Shown here: positions 16,100 to 23,010 of the stretch, piece after piece | Layout of the letters: the number at the start of each line of letters is the position of its first letter | Numbering within the stretch: position 1 is the first letter of the stretch | Assembly: GCA_013821525.1 (NCBI GenBank) | Contig: JACDGR010000011.1 | Span: 1-23,811 of the forward strand | Reading direction: 5' to 3' | DNA length: 23,811 bases | Source: Actinomycetota bacterium | GTDB lineage: Bacteria; Actinomycetota; Thermoleophilia; Gaiellales; Gaiellaceae | Program-made: the position numbers and the translations under genes | Notes under the pieces: model-generated | What the model was told of the DNA's origin: nothing | The model's database searches: none | Seen by the model: only the letters and a program-made list of their open reading frames with translations

Positions 16100-16135
16100 A
16101 AAACGGGGCGCCTCCCTCGCAGGAGGCGCCCCGTT
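16100..16135 (-). terminator. Strong intrinsic terminator between oppA and oppB
   Basis: A perfect 14-base-pair stem AACGGGGCGCCTCC/GGAGGCGCCCCGTT (16102-16115 and 16122-16135) with a six-base loop, followed in the minus direction by TTTT starting within the stem base. It lies about 30 bases after the oppA stop. Being in mid-operon, it likely makes the binding protein more abundant than the permease and ATPases, or ends a separate oppA transcript. Confidence 0.85.
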
Positions 16136-16168
16136 CTAGCAATCGATCAGACAATCGACCGACGATCT

Positions 16169-17788
16169 CTACTTCAAGCAGATGGCCGCGAGGTCGACGC
16201 TGTAGGTCGCGTTGAACGTGAAGCAGCCGACCTTCGACGACAGCAGGATGCGGTCGTTGAAGTTACTGGTGGCTGCCCACGGCGGGTTGTCGTGCATCAT
16301 CGCAACGTCGAGGTTGCTGTACGCCTTGTAGCGAGGCGCGCCCGACAACAGAGCGGCAGAGTTCATCTGCTTGTTGTAGGCCGGGTCGTTGAAGTACGCG
16401 ACGTTGTTGTTGTTCGACGCGTGCAGGTTGCCACCGTCGAGCAGGACGTTGATGAAGTCGAACGGATCGGCGTAGTCGGCGATCCACCCTTCCGAGGTGA
16501 TGTCGAACGGCTCGCCACGGGTGCCTTCCTTGTCGATCTGCACCGCGCGGGCGAACTGGTGGATGTTCACGTTCAGGCCGATCTGCTTCAGGTCGTACTG
16601 CACGATCTGACCGACGGCCGCCGAGGCTGCCGTGCTCGATGTGTAGTACTCGATCCCCGTGCCGCTGGCTACACCGGACTGCGCGGCATACTTCTTGGCC
16701 GTCGTGGGGTCAGCACCCTTCAGCGGGTACAGGTTGGCGTCACGGAAGCCGGCCATGCCCGGAGGCAGGATCTGGTCGGTCCGCTTGCCACCGAGATAAC
16801 CACCCTGGGCGAGGATCGCCTTACGGTCGATGGCATAGTTGACCGCCTTTGCGAGCAGCGCACCCTTCGCGCCCTTGAACTCCGGACGATCGTGGTTGAA
16901 CGCCAGGTACCTCACGCCGAGCTGGGGCTTGACCCAGAACTGGGCCTTGTTGACACCGTACTTGGAAGCGGCCTCCGCGTACGACGCAGACGGGATACCG
17001 CCCGCGGCGTAGTCGGTTGCACCCTGCTGGGCGCGAAGATAGGTCGCAGCCTGGGAGTTGCCGATCACGTAGTTGATCTGCGTCAGGTTGTGCGGACGCT
17101 TGCCCTTGTAGTTCGGGTTGCGCTTGACGGTGATCGACTTGTTCGGTGTGTGCTCCGAGATGTAGTACGGCCCAGCAGACGGCGGCGCAAGCACACCGTT
17201 CGGATCATGCGGCAGGTTCGTCGGGACGGCACAGAAGAACGGCATCGCCATGCGTGCGACGAAGTCCGGTGCGTTCTGGGTCAGGTTGATGATCAGGTGA
17301 TTGCCCTTAACCTTGACGCCCGAGACGGGCGACTTCGACGAGCCTACGATGTCCGAGAAGAACGCCACGGCGGGCGACTGCATCTTCGGATCGGCGTCGC
17401 GATCGATCGCTGCCTTGAAGTTCGCTGCGGTCACGGGAGAACCGTCCGAGAACTTCGTGAACCCTGCGTTGACCGTGAAGTCATAGGTCTTGCCGTTGTT
17501 CGAGACCTTCGGGAAGCCGGCGGCTGCCTCGGGCACGAGCTGGGCGCCCTTGGCCCCGTTCGCGTCCGGATAGTTCATCAGCTTCAGGCAGGTCGCGTAC
17601 TCGATCTCCCAACCCGTCGACAGATAGTCGAGCGCGGGGTCGGTGTAGTCGACGTCGCTCAAAAGATCGACGGTCAACGTGCCACCGGTCGCACCAGCGT
17701 GCGAGCTCTTGGCGGACGCTCCGCCGGCCAGGACCGAGAACAGGCCGATAACGACCAGCACGGTCGAAAGCCACAGCTTTCTACTCAA
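16169..17788 (-). CDS. oppA: Extracellular solute-binding protein, family 5 (oligopeptide/dipeptide-binding, OppA type)
   Basis: Captures peptides or related solutes outside the membrane for the Opp importer. The 539-residue protein has a signal peptide: basic SRK, a hydrophobic core to about residue 22 and an ASA cleavage motif near 24-26. There is no lipobox cysteine, unusual for a Gram-positive binding protein. The mature part has the family-5 layout: DYTDPALDYLSTGWEIEYA with LKLM, an FTVNAGFTKFSDGSPVTAANF segment in pieces, the NPNYKGKRP strand, VNYAIDRKAIL, and EGWIADYADPFDFINVLL near the C-terminus. Specificity is not predictable; relatives bind oligopeptides, dipeptides or nickel chelates. 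Start is TTG 17788, backed by AAAGGAG seven bases upstream; no better ATG is close. A strong terminator follows and a promoter-like site precedes it, so it is probably the most highly expressed gene of the cluster. Confidence 0.93.
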   Translation of the reverse strand: MSRKLWLSTVLVVIGLFSVLAGGASAKSSHAGATGGTLTVDLLSDVDYTDPALDYLSTGWEIEYATCLKLMNYPDANGAKGAQLVPEAAAGFPKVSNNGKTYDFTVNAGFTKFSDGSPVTAANFKAAIDRDADPKMQSPAVAFFSDIVGSSKSPVSGVKVKGNHLIINLTQNAPDFVARMAMPFFCAVPTNLPHDPNGVLAPPSAGPYYISEHTPNKSITVKRNPNYKGKRPHNLTQINYVIGNSQAATYLRAQQGATDYAAGGIPSASYAEAASKYGVNKAQFWVKPQLGVRYLAFNHDRPEFKGAKGALLAKAVNYAIDRKAILAQGGYLGGKRTDQILPPGMAGFRDANLYPLKGADPTTAKKYAAQSGVASGTGIEYYTSSTAASAAVGQIVQYDLKQIGLNVNIHQFARAVQIDKEGTRGEPFDITSEGWIADYADPFDFINVLLDGGNLHASNNNNVAYFNDPAYNKQMNSAALLSGAPRYKAYSNLDVAMMHDNPPWAATSNFNDRILLSSKVGCFTFNATYSVDLAAICLK

Positions 17789-17795
17789 CAGAGTG

Positions 17796-17805
17796 CTCCT
17801 TTCTT
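17796..17805 (-). promoter_or_regulatory. Strong ribosome binding site deciding the TTG start of oppA
   Basis: AAGAAAGGAG on the minus strand, close to the full anti-16S complement, lies seven bases before TTG 17788. It is the best ribosome binding site I see in the window and overrides the weak start codon. Confidence 0.75.
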
Positions 17806-17811
17806 GGGGTC

Positions 17812-17840
17812 GAGCCGACGGCTCCTAGAGCGGCCGGCTC
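17812..17840 (-). promoter_or_regulatory. Large leader hairpin before oppA
   Basis: Two 13-base arms (17812-17824 and 17828-17840) pair with 11 of 13 matches around a three-base loop; the proximal arm is itself a palindrome (GAGCCG A CGGCTC). It ends about 8 bases before the ribosome binding site. It could protect the transcript's 5' region or affect ribosome access. No T run follows, so it is not a terminator. Confidence 0.5.
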
Positions 17841-17882
17841 AGGCGCAGAACGCATCCTCGGCGTTTCAGACGAGGCGGCGGC

Positions 17883-17910
17883 AGTTTAGTTAGTTCTCTA
17901 TTAAGTGCAA
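17883..17910 (-). promoter_or_regulatory. Candidate promoter for oppA
   Basis: The minus strand has TTGCAC (17905-17910), a 16-base spacer rich in A and T, and TAAACT (17883-17888) as a -10 of the TANNNT type. The patch is clearly more AT-rich than its surroundings. Transcription would begin near 17876, giving a leader of about 90 bases with the hairpin and the ribosome binding site. Confidence 0.5.
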
Positions 17911-17948
17911 ACCAGGAACGAACTGCCCTTGAACGGCAACTCAGATCA

Positions 17949-17964
17949 ACGGTCCAGAGACCGT
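17949..17964 (-). terminator. Possible weak hairpin terminator after oppC
   Basis: ACGGTC/GACCGT pair perfectly around a CAGA loop, about 40 bases beyond the oppC stop. No T run follows on the minus strand, so termination would need Rho or be inefficient. Confidence 0.3.
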
Positions 17965-18002
17965 CTTCCAGGGCACTAGAACAGAGGTTCGAGCCTTAGT
18001 AC

Positions 18003-19046
18003 TTAGTGGGTCGCGCGGGGGTCGAACGCGTCCCGCAGGCCGTCGCCGAGCAGGTTGAAGGCGAGGGTCGTGATCAGGACGGCGAGCCCGGGCCACACCA
18101 TCAGCCACGGCTGCTGGGTGTAGAACTCCGTCGCGCCCTGGAGCAGGTTGCCCCAACTCGAGGTCGGAAGCTTGATGCCGACGCCGAGAAATGAGAGACC
18201 CGCCTCGGCGAGGATCAGGCCGGCAATCGAGAGGGTCGAGTAGACGATGATCGGCGCGATCAGGTGCGGGAGGATGTGCGAGCGAATGATCCGCCAGTCG
18301 CTGGAGCCCGTCATCCGCGCGGCCTCGATGAACTCCTTCTCGCGGAGGCTGAGGACAACAGCGCGAATGATGCGCGCCGGATAGAACCAGCCGAAGGCTG
18401 TGAAGACGACGACGAGAGTCACGACGCCTTGGCCGAAGATGCCGAACGTGATGTTGTTCATGCTGTCCCCGACAGTCGAGGCCAGCGCGATGATGAAGAG
18501 AAGCTGAGGGAACGCCATCGTGATCTCGGTCAACCGCGACACGACCGTATCCACCCAGCCGCGGAAATATCCGGCCATCGACCCGAGCAGGACTCCGAGG
18601 GTCATCGAGCCGAGGCACGAGAGCAGGGCTACCTCGAACGAAACCTGGGCGCCGTAGAGGATGCGGAGAAACTCGTCACGCCCAAGCGTGCCGTCTGCGC
18701 CGAGGATGAAGAACGTGTTCTTCCCGGTGTTCGGGTCGAGCACATGCGTGAACGGGCCGACCGGCAGCAGCGTGTCAGGTGTCACGGCCGAGAAGAACAG
18801 ATCATTCGGGCCGTGCCCGAGCCAGTGCTTTGCGAGCGGCGCTCCGACGAACGCAGACAACAGCAACAAGATGATCGTGACGCCGCCCATGAGCGCGATC
18901 TTGTCGCGCTTGAACCGGATCCAGACCTGCTCCCAGTAACCGCGAGCCTTGACCTCGAGCTCACCGAGCTCGGTGCCCGACTCGATCGCTACCGCACCGG
19001 CGAGGCCGGCGCTCGATCCGAGGATTTCTTTCTCGCCCGTAGCCAC
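18003..19046 (-). CDS. oppC: Oligopeptide/dipeptide ABC transporter permease (OppC/DppC type)
   Basis: Second membrane permease of the importer, 347 residues. The N-terminal cytosolic segment of about 35 residues leads to RFKRDKIALMGG and the first helix (about 52-70). A long outside loop ends in GTLGRDEFLRILYGAQVS, the hallmark LGRD motif of OppC proteins. The remaining five helices follow, with the ATPase-docking EAA loop KEFIEAARMTGSSDWRIIRS and the C-terminal LLGDGLRDAFDPR. It stands apart from oppB, first in the cluster, 83 bases after atpG, with oppA between the two permeases. The start is GTG 19046; TAAGGT nine bases upstream can be read as a ribosome binding site (AAGG) or as a -10 box. 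It may be transcribed from the atp promoter. Confidence 0.92.
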   Translation of the reverse strand: MATGEKEILGSSAGLAGAVAIESGTELGELEVKARGYWEQVWIRFKRDKIALMGGVTIILLLLSAFVGAPLAKHWLGHGPNDLFFSAVTPDTLLPVGPFTHVLDPNTGKNTFFILGADGTLGRDEFLRILYGAQVSFEVALLSCLGSMTLGVLLGSMAGYFRGWVDTVVSRLTEITMAFPQLLFIIALASTVGDSMNNITFGIFGQGVVTLVVVFTAFGWFYPARIIRAVVLSLREKEFIEAARMTGSSDWRIIRSHILPHLIAPIIVYSTLSIAGLILAEAGLSFLGVGIKLPTSSWGNLLQGATEFYTQQPWLMVWPGLAVLITTLAFNLLGDGLRDAFDPRATH

Positions 19047-19089
19047 GATTCGATGACCTTACCCGTTCAGCTGGTTTTCAGTGATCGTC

Positions 19090-19124
19090 AACGGCGATGC
19101 CGGCCGTTAAGTCCCGATTAACGG
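19090..19124 (-). promoter_or_regulatory. Two mutually exclusive hairpins between atpG and oppC
   Basis: Stem A pairs AACGGC (19090-19095) with GCCGTT (19103-19108); stem B pairs CCGTTAA (19104-19110) with TTAACGG (19118-19124). They share the middle segment so only one can form. Stem B starts six bases after the atpG stop. No T run follows, so this is either a Rho-independent site of poor quality, an RNA 3' end stabiliser, or chance. Confidence 0.4.
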
Positions 19125-19129
19125 CGCGA

Positions 19130-20023
19130 TCAGCCCGAGAGCGCGTCGGCGCCTGCGACGACCTCGAGGATCTCCTGCGTGATCTCGGCCTGGCGAGCGC
19201 GGTTCATCGCAAGCGTCAGGCTGTCGATCAGCTCCTGCGCCGCCTTCGAGGCGTTGCGCATCGCGGTCATCCGCGCGCCTTGCTCGGAGGCGGCAGACTC
19301 GAGCAGCGCGCGATAGAGCTCGGTCTCGACATAGACCGGAAGCAGCCGCGCGAGGATCTCCTCGGGCTCCGGCTCGTAGATGAAGTCGGGCGTGCCGCCG
19401 GTTGCGTCGGACTCTGCTTCTTCCGCCTTCTCCAGACGGTCCTGCGGAATCGGCAACACGTCGGTGACGGTCACCTTCTGGACGAGCGCCGAGACGAACG
19501 CGTTGTAGACGATCACGACACGGTCGACCTCGCCGTTCGTGTACGCCTCCGCAATCGCGTGCGCCATGCCCTGCGCGTCGCTGTATTCCGGACGGTCGCT
19601 GAACCCGGACCACGCCTGCCCCACGTCGAGCCCGCGGAAGCGAAGCGTAGAGCCAGCCTTCTTCCCGGCCGGGAAGAACACGACCTTCTGCCCGGCGGCT
19701 TCGGCCTCGCGCATCAGCGCCATGGAGCGCCGCAAGACCTGTGCGTTGAACGCCCCGGCGAGGCCACGGTCGCCCGTTACGGGAACGATCGCGACGCGCT
19801 CGATGTTCTCGCGCCGCTCGAGCAACGGCAGGCGTACCGCGCCCGCTGCCTGCGAGACGCCTGCCATCAGCTCGAGCATGCGGTCGGCGTACGGGCGCAT
19901 CGACTCGATGCGCTGCTGCGCCTTTCGCAGGCGAGCCGACGCAACGAGTTCCATCGCGCGGGTCAGCTTGCGCGTGTTCGTGATCGAGCGGACGCGCCGC
20001 TTCAGGTCCTGCGTCGAGGCCAT
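19130..20023 (-). CDS. atpG: F-type ATP synthase gamma subunit
   Basis: Central rotating shaft of F1, transmitting torque from the c-ring to the alpha3beta3 head. The 297 residues have the conserved N-terminal helix (LKRRVRSITNTRKLTRAMELVA in part, residues about 7-28), the Rossmann-like middle (VTGDRGLAGAFN near 79-90) and the conserved C-terminal helix (ASEQGARMTAMRNASKAA, LTLAMNRARQAEITQEILEVVAGADAL). It starts three bases after the atpA stop. It is the last gene of the upstream atp block; the usual next gene, atpD, is 7.3 kb away. Confidence 0.96.
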   Translation of the reverse strand: MASTQDLKRRVRSITNTRKLTRAMELVASARLRKAQQRIESMRPYADRMLELMAGVSQAAGAVRLPLLERRENIERVAIVPVTGDRGLAGAFNAQVLRRSMALMREAEAAGQKVVFFPAGKKAGSTLRFRGLDVGQAWSGFSDRPEYSDAQGMAHAIAEAYTNGEVDRVVIVYNAFVSALVQKVTVTDVLPIPQDRLEKAEEAESDATGGTPDFIYEPEPEEILARLLPVYVETELYRALLESAASEQGARMTAMRNASKAAQELIDSLTLAMNRARQAEITQEILEVVAGADALSG

Positions 20024-20026
20024 GGC

Positions 20027-21550
20027 TTACGCCGCTTCCCTCTCGGTCGGCTGGAAGCGGGTCTTGAACTTCTCGATCTCGCTGTTCAGCTTCTCGGTCG
20101 TCTCGTCGGAGAGGTCGCCGGACTCGCGGATCGTCCCGTAGAGATCGGCGTCCGCCCGCAGGCTCTCACGGAGCTCGTCCTGGAATCGCGACACGTCTTC
20201 GGTCGGGACGTCGTCGAGGAACCCGTTGACGCCGGCGTACAGCGCCACTGCTTGCTCTTCCATCGGCCACGGCTGGTACTGCGGCTGGTTCAGCGTTGCG
20301 ACCATCTTCTCACCGCGGTTCAGCGAGCTCTGGGTCGCCTGATCGAGCTCGGAGCCGAACTGCGCGAACGCCTCCAGCTCGCGGTACTGCGCGAGGTCGA
20401 GGCGCAGGCGCCCTGCGACCTTCTTCATCGCCTTGGTCTGCGCCGACGAGCCGACGCGCGACACGGAGGTGCCGACGTTGACCGCCGGGCGGACACCCGA
20501 GAAGAAGAGGTCGGATTGGAGGAAGATCTGACCGTCGGTGATCGAGATCACGTTCGTCGGGATGTAGGCGGAGATGTCGCCGGCCTGCGTCTCGATGATC
20601 GGTAGCGCAGTCAGCGAGCCGCCACCTTCGGCGTCGCTCAGCTTGCACGCGCGTTCGAGCAGTCGAGAGTGCAGGTAGAAGACGTCGCCGGGGAACGCCT
20701 CGCGGCCCGGCGGGCGGCGGAGTAGCAGCGACAGCTGCCGGTAGGCGTCGGCCTGCTTCGTCAGGTCGTCATAGATGATCAGCGCGTGCTCGCCCTTGTA
20801 GAGGAAGTACTCGGCCATTGCGCAACCTGCGAACGGCGCGATCCACTTGATCGGCGCGGCCTCCGCAGCTGATGCGTTCACGACGGTCGTGTACTCCATC
20901 GCTCCCGCTTCGCGCAGACGCTCGACGACCTGTGCGACGGTCGAAGCCTTCTGACCGATCGCGACGTAGATGCACTTCACGTTCTGGTCGTGCTGGTTCA
21001 GGATCGTGTCGATCGCGATCGCCGTCTTGCCGGTCGAGCGGTCGCCGATGATCAGTTCCCGCTGACCGCGGCCGACGTTCGTCATCGAGTCGATCGCCTT
21101 GATGCCGGTCTGGAGCGGCTCCTTCACCGGCTGGCGCTGAATGACACCTGGCGCCTTCCACTCGACGGGACGCGTCTCGCTCGACTCGATCGGTCCGAGG
21201 CCGTCGAGCGGGTTGCCGAGCGGGTCGACGACCCGGCCGAGCAGGCCCTCGCCGACGGGCACGGAGGCAACCGTGCCGGTGCGGCGCACGGGCTGACCCT
21301 CCTTGATCTTGTCCCACTCGCCGAAGAGCGCAGCGCCGACGTTGTCTTCCTCGAGGTTGAACGCGAGGCCGACAACGCCGTGCTCGAGCTCGAGCATCTC
21401 GAGCGCGAGGCAGTTCTCCAGGCCGTGGATCCGGGCGATGCCGTCGCCGACCTGCAGTACGGCGCCGACTTCCGCGAGGTTCGACTCGGTGTCGAAGTTC
21501 TCGATCCGCTCGCGCAGGATCGACGTGATCTCTTCGGGACGAAGCTTCAT
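20027..21550 (-). CDS. atpA: F-type ATP synthase alpha subunit
   Basis: Non-catalytic nucleotide-binding subunit of the F1 head. The 507 residues contain the beta-barrel start (LAEVGAVLQVGDGIARIHGL), the P-loop GDRSTGKT (169-176), VAIGQKASTVAQV, the Walker B strand HALIIYDDLTKQADAYRQ and the signature PAVNVGTSVSRVGSSAQ. The P-loop has serine where most bacterial alpha subunits have glutamine (GDRQTGKT); the lysine and threonine that bind Mg-ATP are kept. The start is ATG 21550, ten bases after atpH, with GA-rich sequence upstream. Position between atpH and atpG is canonical. Confidence 0.97.
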   Translation of the reverse strand: MKLRPEEITSILRERIENFDTESNLAEVGAVLQVGDGIARIHGLENCLALEMLELEHGVVGLAFNLEEDNVGAALFGEWDKIKEGQPVRRTGTVASVPVGEGLLGRVVDPLGNPLDGLGPIESSETRPVEWKAPGVIQRQPVKEPLQTGIKAIDSMTNVGRGQRELIIGDRSTGKTAIAIDTILNQHDQNVKCIYVAIGQKASTVAQVVERLREAGAMEYTTVVNASAAEAAPIKWIAPFAGCAMAEYFLYKGEHALIIYDDLTKQADAYRQLSLLLRRPPGREAFPGDVFYLHSRLLERACKLSDAEGGGSLTALPIIETQAGDISAYIPTNVISITDGQIFLQSDLFFSGVRPAVNVGTSVSRVGSSAQTKAMKKVAGRLRLDLAQYRELEAFAQFGSELDQATQSSLNRGEKMVATLNQPQYQPWPMEEQAVALYAGVNGFLDDVPTEDVSRFQDELRESLRADADLYGTIRESGDLSDETTEKLNSEIEKFKTRFQPTEREAA

Positions 21551-21560
21551 CTCTCTTTTC

Positions 21561-22094
21561 TCAGCTCCTTGCGTGCGTCAGGTCTTGGCGAAGTCGATCG
21601 AGCCGGCCGCGCACGCTCGCGTCGAGCCTCATGGATCCGGCCTGGAGGACGATTCCTCCGATCAAATCTGGGTCTACCTTGCGCGAGGCCTGCACCTTCC
21701 GGCCCGACGCTCCTTCGATCTGCGAGATCACCTTCGCGAAGTAGTCCTCCGACAGGTCGGTCGCGGTCGTGATCTCGACGTCGAGCACGCGATCCTCGAC
21801 CGCGACGAGCGCATCGAGCTCGTCGACGATCGCGGCGATCTCCCCCGCGCGGCCCTTCTCGGCGATCAGCTTGAGGAAGTTGACGACGAGCTCATCAGCT
21901 CCTTGGGCGAGCCGGCCGAGCAGGTCGGCCTTCACGCGTGTGTCGACCTCCGGGTTCTCGAGCAGGAGGGTAAGGTCGGGTGCGTTCGCGAACGCATCCC
22001 GCAGCTCTTGCAGCTGTGCGTGCACGGCCGCGAGCTTGCCGTGCTCCTGCGCGGCCCCGAAGATCGCCTTCGCGTAGATCCGGTGTGCGATCAA
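21561..22094 (-). CDS. atpH: F-type ATP synthase delta subunit
   Basis: Stator subunit clamping the top of the alpha3beta3 head to the b stalk. At 177 residues it has the expected six-helix N-terminal domain (IAHRIYAKAIFGAAQEHGK, LLENPEVDTRVKADLLGRL, VVNFLKLIAEKGR) and the C-terminal GGIVLQAGSMRLDASVRGRLDRL, the family's conserved ending. I place the start at TTG 22094, with GGGAG about six bases upstream, because it gives the conserved N-terminus and no ATG fits. A 64-base gap separates it from atpF, the largest gap inside the upstream atp block. Confidence 0.93.
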   Translation of the reverse strand: MIAHRIYAKAIFGAAQEHGKLAAVHAQLQELRDAFANAPDLTLLLENPEVDTRVKADLLGRLAQGADELVVNFLKLIAEKGRAGEIAAIVDELDALVAVEDRVLDVEITTATDLSEDYFAKVISQIEGASGRKVQASRKVDPDLIGGIVLQAGSMRLDASVRGRLDRLRQDLTHARS

Positions 22095-22158
22095 TGTCGC
22101 TCCCGGCGCCGGCGAAGTCGGGGCCTGCGCTCGCTGATGAGCTCCGGCGAGCCTACGC

Positions 22159-22710
22159 TCAAGACCGTGACCCTTCGAGCTGCGAGAAGTCGATCTCGGC
22201 GAGCGCCTCGTCGATCAACCGCTGCTGGTCCGAACCGGTCAACGACTTACGGGTGATCTTCTCGGCGGCGGCGAGGCTGAGCTTGCCGACCTCCTCGCGG
22301 ATCTGTCCGAGCGCCTGCTGCGTCGCCTGCTCGATCTGGCGGCGCGTCTCCTCGAGACGGCGCTGGCGGTCTTCCTCCGTCTCTGCGCGAACGCGCTCCC
22401 GCTGTGCATCACCGACGCGGCGAGCCTCGGCGAGGATCTCCTCGGACTCGGTCTTTGCCTGCCCGATCAGCTGGCGGTGCTCCTCGAGCAGCGCGCGAGC
22501 CTCGTCACGTGCACGGTCCGCCTCGTCGAGCGCGCTCTGGATCTTCTCGCGCCGCGTGTCGATCATCTGCTGCACAGGCCCGAACGCGTACCGCTTCAGC
22601 ACGAATAGGACCACGAGGAAGCAGACGATCGTCCAGATCATCAGCCCCGGGTTGACCTGGATCAGCGGGTTGGAACCGAGCAACGGCGAGCCGGTGAGTC
22701 CGTGCAGCAT
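22159..22710 (-). CDS. atpF: F-type ATP synthase b subunit
   Basis: Peripheral stalk subunit, anchored by one N-terminal transmembrane helix (about 20-41, GLMIWTIVCFLVVLFVLKRYAF in part) and extending into the cytosol as a long charged coiled coil (about 45-165, rich in E, R, A and Q). The 183 residues and the motif VLKRYAFGPVQQMIDTRREKIQSAL are typical. The start ATG 22710 has GAGG six bases upstream. Only one b-type gene is visible, so the stalk is presumably a b2 homodimer. Confidence 0.95.
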   Translation of the reverse strand: MLHGLTGSPLLGSNPLIQVNPGLMIWTIVCFLVVLFVLKRYAFGPVQQMIDTRREKIQSALDEADRARDEARALLEEHRQLIGQAKTESEEILAEARRVGDAQRERVRAETEEDRQRRLEETRRQIEQATQQALGQIREEVGKLSLAAAEKITRKSLTGSDQQRLIDEALAEIDFSQLEGSRS

Positions 22711-22725
22711 CGTTCGCCTCGCTCC

Positions 22726-22992
22726 CTAGACCAGGACGTACGCGAGGATTGAACCGAGCAGGCCGTAGAACACGACTGCCTCGGTGAGGGCGAAACCGAG
22801 CCACTGGATGCCCTGTAGCTCGCCGCGCAGCTCCGGCTGGCGGGCGACCGACTGGATCATGGAGCCGAAGATGTTGCCGATGCCGATACCGGCGCCGAGT
22901 GCGCCGAGGCCAACGCCGAGTGCAAGGCCGATCGCCTTGCCCGCTTTCGTGACATCGCCCGTGGTTGCGGCGACAAGAATGAGTCCGTGCAT
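22726..22992 (-). CDS. atpE: F-type ATP synthase c subunit (proteolipid)
   Basis: Forms the rotating membrane ring that carries protons. The 88-residue hairpin has two hydrophobic helices (about 18-46 and 62-87) joined by the conserved polar loop ARQPE (RQP at 51-53). The ion-binding carboxylate is E71 in ALTEAVVFYGLL. The glutamine of the sodium-binding motif is absent (the first helix reads GAGIGIGN) and the residue after E71 is alanine, so proton rather than sodium coupling is expected. The first helix has GxGxG spacing for tight ring packing. ATG 22992 is preceded by AGAAAGGA about 11 bases upstream. Confidence 0.95.
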   Translation of the reverse strand: MHGLILVAATTGDVTKAGKAIGLALGVGLGALGAGIGIGNIFGSMIQSVARQPELRGELQGIQWLGFALTEAVVFYGLLGSILAYVLV

Positions 22993-23010
22993 GTCTTGAG
23001 ACGTCCTTTC

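Noticed and set aside
16055..17893. Plus-strand open frame opposite oppA
   Set aside because: It reads through the oppA terminator and antisense of a clear binding protein; no domain is recognisable.
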